This document shows, in pieces, positions 10,215-23,378 of a stretch of DNA of 64,000 nucleotides. Each line of letters opens with the position of its first letter. The first letter of the stretch is position 1. The notes beneath the pieces were generated by a model, which worked only from the letters and a program-made list of their open reading frames with translations, ran no database searches and had not been told where the DNA came from. This DNA comes from Symsagittifera roscoffensis (taxonomy: Eukaryota > Xenacoelomorpha > Acoela > Convolutidae): assembly GCF_963678635.1 (NCBI RefSeq), contig NC_087068.1:16061872-16125871 (forward strand), in the 5' to 3' direction. A program made the translations under genes and the position numbers.

Positions 10215-13200
10215 TTAAATGAGTGTCCAGGAGTACTAACCACTACGAGTAATAAATTTCTCAACAGTAATAAAAGAGTTTTGCTTTTAGGTTACAATAT
10301 ATTGTTCAACTTCTACGCGTAGGAATTTTCTTCATGTCATTCTTACATTTATCCTTTTAAGGGCTAATTTACTGTCCCCCTCCTTTTGATTGTTTCCGAA
10401 ACAACGTGTCACCATGAGAAAGTTATTATTTTTAAACTTCTTTCATGCAAATTGCCATATGAAAAACGTTTAAGTAACTGCATTTTGTAAATATAAAGGA
10501 AATAGGAAACTGCAAAAAAGCCCTTTTTAGTTGCTGAGTCAGTATGGTGAAAGTATTAGATTGTAAGTTTGTCTGAGATATATTTTAGATTTTTCTTTGT
10601 TCCGATTGAGTTACTTCGTGAAAAGTCAAACTTGGTTGTGGAATATTGATTAAAAATCCACGTGCTTATTTAGACGCTATGTGACCTTAACGTTGAACCC
10701 TTCGGAAAAACTGATTTCATACTCGTTTCTTCATTCCTTTGATCCCAAAAAAGTCGAGGATCAAAGTGACGTACGGTTTATAATCATTTATTTTTCACAA
10801 GTCATTTTTTATGGCCTCCCATTAATTTATGTTGAAATCGGGCATCCTAAAGGCTACTTAGTTATAAATTATACTAAAACACGTCGTTCAAAACAAACTT
10901 AAACACCTTTTTTCATACACTAGTCGCCTTTTTAAGAATGGGAGGCAAACTTGATAATTGCCAATAAGCCTCTGAATTTTTTTGAGACTTTGTGTATATA
11001 AGGATAGGTGTTTCGTCACCTGTTAATTGGCGATGGTGTTTGGCTCTTTTTTTTAAACTTGAAGATCGCTTTCCTTTCCAATGCATTAATCATATAGTGT
11101 AACGAAAGGTTTGATTAGTTGAAGTATGAAGCCAAAACATGTTTGTCATGACCTAATCAGTCCGCATACTAACTGTTGTACCAATCGAAGGCTCTTTTCC
11201 ACTTTCAACCCCACCTTACAGAATATCGATTTCTGTTTGTTTTCCGTGTTATTACGGCTGAATGCGTATGTTACGATGTGAACACAGAGGCAAAGCTTTA
11301 CGTCATAAACATTAGCGATAACACGGCAAAAAGCAGCTCTAGAAAGTGCAATAAGAAAAAAAAAAAAAGAAGCCTCGAATTATCAAAAATTCGGCTAGGT
11401 CTAGAATTCGATCTGCGACCTACTGCAATCAAGAGATTTTCAGTCTCACGCTCTAACCACTCAGCCACGCAAGCTTAGCCAGCGACAAACACTAGTCACA
11501 AATATGCTAATAAATTGCCAAGGCCATTCAGCAAAAATGGCACCAAATTCAAATAGACTCAATTTTGCTAGTAATATTTTGGAATCTAAAAAACTGAAGG
11601 CATCCATCCCCACTAACTTTGCGTGTAACAAATCGAAAAGCATACAGCCACATTATGTATAAATTATGAATTGCAAACAATCGCGAGATAAACTGAGTTG
11701 AAAAATTTCTAAAATCGAGTTTTTATGATTGTTAGGTTTTGAAACAAATCGCTTTTTTGGTTCATTTGATGAATTAAAATTGCATCAACTGTGTTAACTT
11801 ATTACCATTCGAATGTCTAAGCACATGCTATGAAAAAAACTTTAAAGATGCCCCAAAAGTGGCAGCAATATTTGCTAGACTTAGGTCAGAAAAAAAAAGG
11901 TTCTTAATAATTCACTAAACTGGCGCTAGTGTAAATATGAAGACCAAATCTCTTCACGATTGTCATTTTGTTCAACATGCCAAATTTCACACCATTATGG
12001 CAACTTAGACAAAACTTTTCAAAATTGAATTTGAAAGGGGGAACTGCAAAAGAGCCCAAACGAACAATGGTAACAAAAAAGCTCGAAAACTCCCACCTCA
12101 CATTTAAACTTCAGTTTTGATAAACTCCTTTAACGTTATGTCATGAAATTTGTCAAATAACTTAAATAACTTATATATTGGGCACAAACTCGTTCTTCAT
12201 ACCTTGCAACGTAAGATCTCGCATTAAGCCACAGTATCACGTAAGAAAACTAAGAAATTCAAAAGTTGTAACGTAGGGGGGAAAGTGCAAAAGAACTTGA
12301 AACAATTACGTGTAAAAGTTTGCAGATTCTGCCCACCTTGCACTGTCACATCACGCATTCAGCCACAATAACACGCAAGGCAGCTAAGAAATTGAAAACT
12401 TGTATTGTATGAGGAAAATGCGAAAGAGCCCAAAACAATTCCTTGTCAGAAATTGCAGGTGGGAGAAACCGAAAAACGGACAACCAACATTTTGGTTACA
12501 TCCAACAGCATTTAAATTTTAAAATCTTACATAAAAAATTGCATTCTTTTTAGGCTCTTCAACCTTTTATTCGAGAGGCTAATATCGTAAAAATTAGAAG
12601 TGCTGTTGACCCATTACAAACTCCTCACCCATTTGAATTTCAGTTATGAAAAACTGTTTTTACGATCTCATAAGCTAATAAAATAGTGCATTGTGAGCAA
12701 CTTAACTAATTTGAACACATTCATTCTTCAATCTTTACATCGTAATATGACTCATTAAGTCACAATAACACGTAAGGAAACTAAGAAATTGAAAACTTGT
12801 AGTGTATGAGGAAAGTGCGAAAGAAAACCAAAACAATTACTTATCAGAAATTGCAGGTGGGAAAAAAAGGAAAAGCAGCCAACTAGAGTTTTGGTTAGAT
12901 CCACCATTTGTATTTAAATTAAACCTTACAATTTCCTAGGTTCGCCTATCCTTTCAGCGAGAGGTTGTCGTGGAAATTAGAATTTGCGTGATTATGTTTC
13001 TCGAGAACGCGTCTGCTGGTCCTCAATTCATTGCAAAAAGTTTTTAACAATTTTCGGCAAAAAAATACTAGCGGAAGCCTTCTCGCGATTGCTTAAGATT
13101 TTCAAGCCTCCTGGGGGCTAAATGGAACATTAAAAAAATCGTCTATTGATAAAAATCTGAATGACAGTACGGAAAAATTTGGCAATATGATTTTTTAAAT

Positions 13201-13499
13201 ATACTATGCGTTACGCGCTTTTATACCTTCATGCATTGTAAGAAACGCGTTTTTGCTATTGGAATGTCATTTTATAGTTGAAGTGGAATACGAACTGAAG
13301 CATTGAAATGTAGTCAGTACATGTTTTTTCACATGTTCCCGTAAAAATATTCACTCTCAAGCTCCCACGTAGCTTGAAAAATTTTAGCATTTGTGAGAAA
13401 AACAAATCTAGATAGTTTCAAGTAAACATCGAAATCGTTTATAATTTTTTTTGGTATACGCTTTTAAAAAATGTAGAAAACTAAGTTAAGGCGTATTGG
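10215..13499. other. Intergenic region with decayed MITE relatives
   Basis: No coding exon is recognisable. The stretches 10360-10525, 11190-11280, 11940-12060 and 12190-12900 carry worn versions of the same MITE family: motifs of the form GGCTCTTTTCCACTTTC, ATTACGGCTGAATGCG and GCGAAAGAGCCC. The block 12340-12480 is repeated with divergence at 12740-12880 (CACAATAACACG..AACTTGTA..GTATGAGGAAA..CAGAAATTGCAGGTGGGA). The SINE at 11286-11476 lies within. Confidence 0.6.
11286..11476 (-). mobile_element. tRNA-Ser-like SINE, minus strand
   Basis: On the minus strand it opens GCTTGCGTGGCTGAGTGG, then TTAGAGCG, a class-II tRNA A box. A hairpin GAGA-CTGAAAA-TCTC follows, whose loop reads anticodon TGA (serine), then a degenerate B box AGATCGAATTC. 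It goes on to a poly-T tract and ends GCTTTGCCTCTGTG like the 3640 element. Flanks from 11480 to 11885 match 3810-4220 (including ATTATGTATAAATTATG and TCATTTGATGAATTAAAA), so SINE and flank travel together as a ~600-bp repeat. Confidence 0.7.
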
Positions 13500-14815
13500 T
13501 ACTCTTACCTCAACAGTGACACCAAAAACGAATAGACACAATTGAAATTGTTTGAAATGTAACAAACAGAAGGCATTCACACCCGAATTTTTGCATGTAA
13601 TAAATTGGAAAGCATAAAGCCACATAATGTATAAATTAGCGCATGAATCGCACCTACGGTGCTTTAAATAGATCGTTAAAGGTAGAAAAAAAACCTTCCT
13701 AAAACACGTACTAAAACAGCATTATTTAATGCAACCGTGAAGATAATCTGGGCTCATTTATCCGGGGTTTCTATTTAAAAAAACGCCATATCTCGAAAAC
13801 CGAAAATATTTGAGCAGATAAAATTAGAGGGCAGATTTGCTACCCTATACTGCTCTCTGACAGCATCCCACCATAATGTTAAAATTTCAATTTCTTTTAG
13901 TTGTTTTTACATCTAAGTTCTTTTGAAAAAGTATTTTAAGAAAATCATGAGAAACAGCATATCTCGGAAACAAAAGAGAACTAAGCAGTAAAAGTGAGAG
14001 TCCCGATTTAAACCCTGACAGTAGCCCCTGAATGTACCCTGACAGAACCCCATCATTAGGGCTGCAAATTTCAAGATCGGTTCGTTTTTGTTTAATTTAA
14101 AGTTCTTGAAAAAAGTTAAAAATCATTAAAACCGCCCCATCTCAGAAACGAAAATAATTTGAGCAATCAAATTCAAAGGACAGATTTCCAACGCTGGTCT
14201 TTAACTGACAGAAACCCGCTTAAGAATGAGAAATTCAAGTTCGGTTAGCTTGTTTTTATACCTAAGTTTTTTGAAGAAAAAAAATGAAAAAAAAAAAAAA
14301 TCATCAAAATCGCCACATACCTGAACTAAAAGGATATGGGCAGTCATATTTGGAGGGAACAATTGCAAAACTTGAGTGTACATTGACAGCTTCCCACCAT
14401 CTGGTTGGTTTTTTATACCTAAATTTTTTGAAAAAAAAAAATTGAAAAAATCATAGAAAACGATATATCTCGAAAAGCGACAGGATTTGAGCAGTCATAC
14501 TTGGGCATCGGATTTTCAATCCATGAAAGTACCTTGACAGCACCCCACTATAGGGTTGAGAATTCCTAGTTCGGTAAGTTTTTTTATATCTAAGTTTTTT
14601 GAAAAAAAAGTTGAAAAAAATCATATAAAACGCCATATCTCGAAGACCAACAAGATTTGAGCCGTTATACTTGGCGCTAGATTTGTAGACTTAAAGTGTA
14701 CCCTGATAGCAACCCACTATAGGGTTGAGAGAGAAAATGTCAAAGCACATGCTATCAAAATGCCGTAAAGATGCCACCAAGAGTGGCGCCAATATTTGTG
14801 TCTTAGGTTGGAAAA
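13500..14815. repeat. Composite repeat: SINE-associated flank split by a six-unit ~170-bp array
   Basis: 13500-13650 and 14735-14815 match the two halves of the ~600-bp flank seen at 3810-4220 and 11480-11885. Between them, six diverged units of about 155-186 bp start near 13785, 13962, 14147, 14308, 14463 and 14632. Each unit runs CATATCTCGAAAA..GATTTGAGCAGTCATA..TGACAGCACCCCACTATAGGGTTGA..TTTTTATACCTAAGTTTTTTGAAAA. No ORF is supported. Confidence 0.8.
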
Positions 14816-15549
14816 AAATAGTCACAATATTACGTTGCGCACACTAAAGCTGGCTAGCGTAAAAAGCAAAACACACTTGCAACGTCTAACCAAATAAAAA
14901 CTGAACAAATGACAAAAACTTAAATATTTTGTGAAAATTTTTAAATCTTCCCTGCGCTATTTTAAGTTCATATTTCCTCATTCCGTAACTTAATTATAAG
15001 ACCAATCGCTTGCTCAATTCAATTTTTATTTATCGCAAATTCACAACTTTTAAGCTGCTACAGCTAGTGAAAAATGATCACAGGTGACAGAAGTTTTTGA
15101 TTTCAGGTGACAGAAGCGATAGACATCAATATCATTCATGTGGAGTCTCAAAAAGTTTTAAAAAAAAAAGGTAGGCAAATGATCGGCGACTCTTTGGGTA
15201 TTACAGTAAAACAAAAAATTGTGCGCAAAAAATTGCCTGATAAATAGAGATACTGAAAAAGATAACTCATTTTGAATTGGTGTGATACAATCTATAAGAC
15301 ACACATTAAATGAAACCTGTACAATAAGTTCAAAATTAAGCAATTGAAAATTCGAATTCCTCAGATCTTTTGCTTTCTCAGATATTTTGAGTAATTATAC
15401 CTGCGTCATCGTACATTTTAATACTCCAATTACCATACGATTTTCACTCTTATTTTCTTCTGAGAAAACGAACATCTAATTTCACTAATCTATAATGGAG
15501 TAATTTCTAGCACTTGGCAGACAACATGTAACACATAGACACTTCATCT
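14816..15549. other. Short intergenic / 3' flank of KIDINS220
   Basis: AT-rich sequence that must include the 3'UTR of KIDINS220. I see no canonical AATAAA (minus strand) within the first ~300 nt after its stop codon; one lies about 520 nt downstream (near 15026). No other gene or clear repeat is visible. Confidence 0.5.
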
Positions 15550-18500
15550 TCAAACATAAGAAGAATCCGTGTTGTGATTTGCACCTGACAAGATATTAGG
15601 CATGCACGATTTTCTGTTTTGTTCTTTATCGCCCCTCTTGGAAGACATAGCTTCCGCTTTAGACTGAAATTGTTCTGTTTCCTGAACACAAAACGGGAGT
15701 TTATCAGATTCAAACCTGGTCCTCATCGATCTCCGTTTTCTAGGCGACGATGACGGATTTGAAGAATTAGTGCTCAGAATACTATTAATGCTGATACTTC
15801 TTTTGACTTTCTCAATTACAGAATCATTAGATTTAAAACTGGTCTCCAATGCATGTAATGATAGATCCGCATCTAATGATGGTGACATTCTTAAGTAAGT
15901 TGTTGACTTTGCATTCGATCTTTTCCCATTTTGCTGCAAATTGCCAAACTCGTACCCGCTATGTATTAAAGAACATCTTCGTCCAGTGCTTTGACTTCTT
16001 CTTGTGATTAAAACATTAGAATGTCTCCTACTTTCAATTTCTGAAACAGGTCGACAGTTTTTCGAAGAAAGCATTGATTTTCTAGTCGGTTCTTGATTTG
16101 TTTTGGTCTGTTTATTTAAGAAGTCTTGCTGGAATATATCTGAAATACTGGCTTCCTTTTCCTTTTCCCATTTACTTGAGAGTTTCAGTACAGGTGGGTC
16201 TTTGACTGGCTCTATTTCTATATTGGCAGCTGTTATTGTGAACCTACTTGGGGTTACCACTGGACTTGAAAGGGGAATCGGGCTTATTTGGGAATGGACC
16301 ACCGAAGTCACGACCTCCGATGTCGGCTGTCTAAGGATGAGTTGGTTCGGATTGTGAGACCTCAATTCCTGAGCTTCCTGGGGTGAAAATGTACTCTCAG
16401 AATAGGCAGTGTAATTCGGAGAAGCAGCGTTGGCAAAGAAACTTCCGATGTGGGTCGAGTTACTAGTTCTGCTACTTCGGCTCTCCACAATTTCTCGTCT
16501 AGCATCTGCACCAGTCGCCGTTATAAATGACACATGTTCTGTTTCCTGATTCGCAATGCCGGTTTGCTCGCTTTGTAAATCTTCACTAGGCGAAACTGCA
16601 GTTCTATAATCCCGTCCATCAAATGAATCGTCGTTAGTCGTCGAAGTCGGAAGACCATCAGGTAAATTTAAAACATGGTTTTCATCGCCATTAAGTGACC
16701 GAGAAGTGGCTGTGGTCTCCGATTCTTCTTCCGAATCCAACATGCGTTTTGTGTATACCCATTGCTTGAACAAATTCCAATCGCCGAAGGTCATATGAAG
16801 GTAACATTTAAGTTCTTCCATGTCACATACCGCCAAAACTTTACCATTGATATTCTGACTTCGAAGCACCGTTCTGTAGTCATACAACCTCGCTGAATCG
16901 ATTCCTTCAATTTCTGAACTTAAAACATTGCACACATCGTCTAAAGAGTAATCGGTTAAATGTCGGTTCCGACCTGAGTTCTGCAGTTGGGTCGATGATG
17001 GTATTCGTGGAGATCTTGTCACCCGGATATCCCGATTGTGTTCCTCGCCCACTGTTCCTCCTGCGTTCAGATTAACAGAATTAATTGTACTCAAATAACC
17101 TCCAGATGAGTGCCAATTCGATTCTCTGACCGCGTTTGATGTCGTTACGAGAGCGGACGATGTTGATGGAACTCCAGAATCTCCAGAAGTAACCAAATTC
17201 TCTGTCTGACAAGCCTCAGCTCTCAGATCTGTAGTTGATTCCGAAGGCAAAGCGTCAATGTAAGTCTTTAAAGAAGGGTCCAGGTTTACGGTATGTGGGT
17301 AGAAATTTCTAACATCGGACAAGGTTATTTGCGGGTGGTGGTTTGTCAAAAACAGTTCCAGGAACCGGCGCTCTGAATCATTTTCAAACATCTTGTCGCT
17401 TTTCACAGGAGGCAGCGTCAACTTTAAATCTTCAAACACATCTCTTATGGTCGTAGTCAGACGAAACTTCCAAGAATTCTTCAGTAAATAGAACAATATC
17501 CAAGATGTATGGTAGCTCCATTTCTCAGTTAAGTGTACCCAAAAAGCTAATTTTTTCCAATCAAAACTTATTTTGTACGCTCTTAGAAGACGCCCAGTTA
17601 CCGATATTATATTTATGAGACGTTGCATTTCTTTTGGATTCAAATCATGAAGACAATCACGATCTGATGTTAACATTTTGCTCAGATTCCAAGTTGAGAG
17701 AACACATGAATGATACAAAGCATTGTTATGTCCCGAAACATGACTGTAGTCTCGCTGTATGAACAATCTCTGACTGTTACTGTTAACTGTACGTGACGAA
17801 ATAGCCCTAGCAGGTGACCTTTCGACCGCTAACATGTCTTGCGAATGCATGAAAGACGAACTTACTAGACCTTTCATCGCTTCTAAGAAATAGTTATCTC
17901 TAGATTTATCTGGAAAGTAAAACGGCAGATGTACTATAGTTCGCATATACTCGTAACTCTTAATATTTTGGTTTATAATTTGCGTGTTTATTCTCTGTTC
18001 TATAGACTTGATAATCGAAACTGGGTCGAGACAGTATACAACAATGAACGGCATTCCTGGGTAGCAAAATAGAATAGTGACCATTTCGATGATTTTCATC
18101 AATTTATCCTGCTCGCAACGATCTAACCCGTCGAGAAAAACTACCATTCTTGTAGATCGCATTGCAAACTGGTCTATTCCTATCACAATATTCGCCAATG
18201 ATTCCACATTTTGTTTCAATTGCTGAATAAACTTTCCTTCAGGCATGCTGTTGAATTTTTCAGCCAAACGCAGAGATCTCTTGTATTGCGACCTGTGAAA
18301 AGATTGACACACACGAACTATAGTTGGTAAGTGAATTAGCAAAATAAACAAGGCTACCGAGGCCAACGCAATGCATGGAATCATGAACTCGTTCGGGCCT
18401 AACATCAAGAGAAAGCCCACCGTCAGAATCAGAAGTACAAACAGTATCAGATGCACATATGTGGGAATACAAAATGTCAGTTTAAACTTTGATTGACGTC

Positions 18501-21500
18501 CGTGATTGCTTTTAAGCGATGCTTGCAAAAGCCTGAATGCTAAGAAACCGTATTCAAGTTCAGCCTCTGCGCATAGAGAAGCAACAAGTTTTGCAACTCC
18601 AGTTTCTTCGCTGATATCCGCGACTCTTGACCTGTCTGAAAACAGAAATCTCATCGGAAGCGCTTCGGTTCCATCTTGGATTTTTCTGCCTCTGTTGCTG
18701 GGAGGCCGAAGAAATGTGATACATAACAAAAGATGGACATAAGCTAAGAAATTGTCGATTTTGTCAATAGCAGAATGAGCGCCTGAGAATCTTCTAGAAC
18801 AACAGCGAATTAACTCAATAACAACTACTGGTAATAAGAACAGAAAACTGCCAAAACACATCATGCTTATTTTAACTGCTAGTCCGTGAGGTGCAAAATA
18901 ACCAAAAAGGACGATAAAAGCTGCAAAAATGAGTAGAATCAAGTAAAGCACCCAGCGTTTTTCACTTTGATGCGAAACAGGCAGAGGTTGACAGAAAGAC
19001 TTCATGTCGTTTTCAAGTCTGGGCAAAAAGTGAGATTTCCCTGAGCCCCATCGGGCAAATAAACCCAGCGTAATTGGGAGGGGTAGAGATGGCTCGCTGA
19101 AAAAGTCAGCCAGGGACGCTGAGTATAAGTGGTATCCCAAAAGCTGATGACTCGTTTCATTTTCTTCAGCTGGTAGAAATCTTCGGGCTCCGAACACTTG
19201 GTTCAAAACGTGTGACTCATTTTGAGAAGTGTCTAAATTATAGGGTGTTTCTCCCGATTTATTGGGCATGTAGAGAATCCTTCCGTGTTTCGGGTTGCTC
19301 AGCAACAGTTGAGTAATGGCACCCATTTTGGCCTTTACAGCTATGTGCACAGCTGTATTTCCTTCTAAATCAGTCTCGAAAACATTAGCTCCTCGTTCTA
19401 ATAACATCTCCACTATTTTGAAGTTCGATTTCTTCGTCGCGCGTATCAAACACGTTTCACCCGCTGTATTTCGGACATTGACCTTCGCGTCTCCTTCTTT
19501 GATTAAAATACTCGCAATTTCAGTTTCGTTTTTCTCGATGGCAATCATAAGACTAACTTTGCCTTCGCTTCCAATTAGATCAACATCCGCACCTTGACTG
19601 ACCAAAACATTAACTACATCTTTATGGTCGTTTTTTACTGCGTGAATTAAAGCCGAATCGCCTTTCTGGTCGACTTTGTTCACGAATGCTTTCGCTTCAA
19701 TTAGAAGTTCTGTGATTTCAACAGAGCCCTTTTTGGCAGCGTGCATTAAAGCCGACATTCCTGATTTGTCCACACAATCAATTTGAACGATTTGTGTTGG
19801 ACACGATAAAATCAGATCGACCAATCGCTGGTTATTTACACATACACTTGCAATAAGAGGCGTCCAACCGTTCATTCCAGACATATTCACATCGGATCCG
19901 CAACTCACCAGCAAACTTGCGCAGTCAAAGTGACCTTTTCTGCATGCCCATAAAAGCGCAGTTGTTCCGTACTTATCGGGCGAATTAATAGTTTCGATAT
20001 TCATTCGTTCCAAAAGTAAAGAGATAACTTCGGCGTTGCCTCGTCCTGCTGCCCACGACAGACACGAGACTCCGTAACTGTCTTTGTGTTCAATAATTGC
20101 TCCCTTTTCAACCAAAAGAGGAATTAAGTTTGGGATGTCCAAGAAACAAGCCCATGTTAGCGGCGTCCAATTGTTGCGATCGGGCTGAAAAAACGAACGA
20201 TTTTTTAAATCTCTAGTCTTCAACACTCGACCCGGTACAACAGAATTCCGCCTAGCCTAGCCAATACAAGTCGACAGTGAAAAATTTCCTGACCAAGCAA
20301 AAATAACAAGCCAAAAGCAGACCTAGCCGAAAAAATTTTTTTTGAAAAGGCGAATACCAGACTTCCAAACACCAAATTTGAGATAAAGCAGCCTAAGCAT
20401 AAAATAAACAGACCAAATGGTCTGCCAGTAATGTCATAACAAATACAGGCAGCTTAATAAATTCAAAATGCACACAAGCGGAAGAATCATTTCCCAGCCT
20501 TTCAAATAGCTGCGAACTGAATGTCGAGACTAATTAAACAAATCAAAAATAATCGACAAGCTTCGCTGAGAAAATAATAATCGATCAGATTTTAAAAAAG
20601 CGAACTCTTTTGTTCAAATTAATATCCCCATACATAATCAGTTGAGACAATATATAACAAATGAACGATGAATTATCAGGCAATACCTCAATGAAAAATC
20701 ATAAAGTATACTCAAGTATACTGTTCGACAAAAGACACCACTTTTAAAAATCGTAGCATATCTTCATTTTCAAGACCAGCAACTGAAACTTAGCAACGTG
20801 TCAATGAACTCGAGATCTACTAAACGTTAAAGCTTTTTGAAGTTCAAGAAGTTTTTATAATTGGTCTTTTTCATAAAACTAACCCAATTGGAGACAAGGA
20901 TAGCCGGTTGCTGCTCAAGCAGCACAGAATGTTCGGACCACATTCTCAGAAATTATTTTTTTTCATGTTTGTCCCTTTTTTATAATCGTGTGATGATAGA
21001 ACTATACGAACGCGTCGAAATTTAGTGAACTAGGCGTAAAAGATTCCATTGTCTTCAAAAAATAAATTAACACAAAAATGAAAAAAAAATTCAAAAACAC
21101 ATTTTAATTTTTTGTCAATTTTTCCCCCTTTAATTTTAAATAAATGTTGAAAGTTTTTTGCCAGAGAAGCGCTAAGCGAAACTTTTAAAACAACATGCAG
21201 TTTTCGTTTAAGTACATTCAAAATTTTTTAAAGCCCAAAATGCTAGTGTTCATTTTTAACGAACGTTATTCGATCGCTTTTCTCGCTCGAAAATAGACGA
21301 ACAATCAAAATTTCAACCTGTTTTTCTCGACACTGGAAACATGTGTAGGAAACTTAATAATGCCGTTTGCATCACGACTGAAATGGCTTTAATATGATAT
21401 ATCACTCAACCGAGTCTGATGATTATTTGTCGTGCCTGATTTTGCGTGGAAAACAAAATTGGCTTTAATATGATATATCACTCAACCGAGTCTGATGATT

Positions 21501-23378
21501 ATTTATCACACCTGATTTTGCATGGAAAACAAAAAGAGATTACTATGCACAGAAAGTTTCCGACCATATGCATAAAAAATACAAACATTTTTTAAAAATT
21601 AGTGTCGTTTTTTTTCGGCGTGGTGTGATAAAAGGATCTGAGCGAAAAATTAGAGATAAAGCATATTCGACAGTTATAGTAAAATTAGATTGAAAAAAAA
21701 ACATTTATTGTAGAAAAATTATTAGAACAACAAAAATCGAAAAAAACTAATGCAGTTTTTTGAATTTAGGAAATTCAGGATTCCAAAAAAGCTCTTAAAT
21801 TCTCAAAAAACTAACGTTTTTCAACATTGGGGTAAAAAAAATGTCGTTCGAATCGCGACTGCAAAGGTTTTAATATGATATGTCACTCAACTCTCTCCGC
21901 TGATTATTTATGGTAGCTGATTTTGCGTCGAAAAAAAAACGAAAACACGAATACAAATTCCTCCCAATTTTTAAAACGTCGGAACGAAAACTGGGTCAAA
22001 AAAAAATTTAATTTTTAATTCCGCTGGGAAATCTAAAAACTTGAATCCACTTCTTGAAAAATTTTTAAAAACAATTCACGTTTTTTGCACCATTTTATTT
22101 TGTTATTGCAGAGCTTAATTTTGCTCAGTTTTAGCAAATTAAATCGATCTGAACTTAAAGCAAACAAAACACCAAAAAACCCCACGAACAAAATAAATGT
22201 CTTCAGTTCATTCATCATCACTTAATAACTGATTATCAACTAATTATGGCCTGCTGACTGTTGTAACCAAGATGAAGAATCATCAAACCGAAAAATCAGA
22301 TCGCCGAAAGGGCGAGAAAAATAATTGTCATGTAAGCTAAAATGATATATTCCGATTAACTATTTTGGGCACTTAGATAAAAAACCTCGTAGTTTCAAGG
22401 CAGGTCAAGGAAAAATAGGGTTGTCTATGAAGCAATTTAGAGTATTTCCAGTTCACGATAGAAAACTGCTGTCTTCAGTAAAGCTCAAGAAGCAAAACCA
22501 CTAGAACAAAGCTTGTATAGCAGCGCATTTGACATAGGAATTTAACTAACCCAAACTATGAGTAATTATGTTTAAGATTCAGTGTTTTCATTCACCCAAA
22601 ATTCCCAGATCAAAAAAATCAGCCCGGAAACCCGCCGCAATACATGCATTAAAAGCCTAAAAAGACGGCAATGTTTGCGCGAAAAGAAATTAAAAACCTA
22701 TCTTCTTTTCAATATTTCGTAAGGAAACATAATTCAACTTCATTTTTTGAACCATATTCAAATTCAACAGGTCATATTCTTTTACCTTTCGCAATGCAGC
22801 GTCATTCTCAATCAGAAGTCTGGCCACTTGTTCGTGTTTCTCTTTCAGGGCATAAATCAGAGCCGTCCAGCAGTCTGAGTCCTCCACATTCACATCTATC
22901 TCCGGGTACTCCAGAAGCATGCGGACTATATTCAGTTGGCCTAAAACAGTTTTTTAAAACTTTGTTGAATCAATTTTTGCTTTTGTTGTTCAAGTGTGGA
23001 CAAAAAAAAACTTTTCAGAAAATCGTCTAAAATCTGCCACTCCTAATCATTACTCAAGTATTTGTTGCAATAAGCACGAAATTTCTCAGCTAACTTTAAA
23101 GCTCCAAAACCGTCGTTTTAAGTAAGAATTTGATTTTACCTTATTTTAGATTATGAACATCATTTACCTAGCTCAGATGCAATCATTAACGGCGATCTCC
23201 CAGCCGATGAGCTCGAAATTCCATTTTCCGATATGTCGATCAATTCGTTCACATACGGCATCTGATTGGTCAATATTGACTCGACTTGAGACTCGTCATT
23301 GTTCTGGATTGCAACTATAAGTCGTTTGAGAGTATCCATTGAGCTTGTTAGCTCGTCTTTGGTCTTGTAACGATACAT
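15550..23378 (-). CDS. KIDINS220: KIDINS220/ARMS: ankyrin-repeat KAP-NTPase membrane scaffold
   Basis: Transmembrane scaffold that links neurotrophin and other receptors to MAPK signalling. Exons 23168-23378, 22786-22940 and 15550-20184 join in phase to 1666 aa (human is about 1770). Ankyrin repeats fill residues ~60-450, e.g. DKYGTTALLWACRKGH and GDSALIHAVKNDH. The KAP NTPase follows: Walker A RWGSGKS with K~505, Walker B MVVFLDGLDRCEQDK at ~802-816, and the four inserted membrane helices expected of KAP proteins near 533-580 and 698-743. A SAM-like segment lies at ~1198-1270, then a long Ser-rich tail ending SSYV, a class I PDZ ligand. The start is the ATG before YRYKTKDEL; a second Met at residue 14 is possible. 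Exon 3 alone is 4.6 kb with no intron, unlike the many-exon vertebrate gene. Confidence 0.96.
20185..22785 (-). other. Intron 2 of KIDINS220 (2.6 kb) carrying interspersed repeats
   Basis: Donor AAG|GTAAAAG, acceptor TTTTTTCAG|CCCGAT, phase 0. It contains a copy of the repeat family that begins GATAGCCGGTTGCTG (20899) and carries GATATATCACTC (21393). A 76-bp piece of it is duplicated in tandem (21385-21460 and 21461-21536). A further GATATGTCAC copy lies near 21872, and a segment of the ACTGGGTCAA..TTATTCCGCTGG family near 21970. No exon is recognisable inside. Confidence 0.75.
21385..21536. repeat. 76-bp tandem duplication in KIDINS220 intron 2
   Basis: Two adjacent copies of GGCTTTAATATGATATATCAC..GATTATTTGTCGTGCCTGATTTTGCGTGGAAAACAAAA differ at only a few sites, notably TGTCGTG against TATCACA. 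The same sequence occurs singly elsewhere in the window (37255, 38236, 49532, 50733), so this is a local duplication inside a dispersed element. Confidence 0.85.

Noticed and set aside
11404..11476. A functional tRNA-Ser gene
   Set aside because: The B box is degenerate (AGATCGAATTC), acceptor-stem pairing is not evident, and the element continues into a shared SINE tail.
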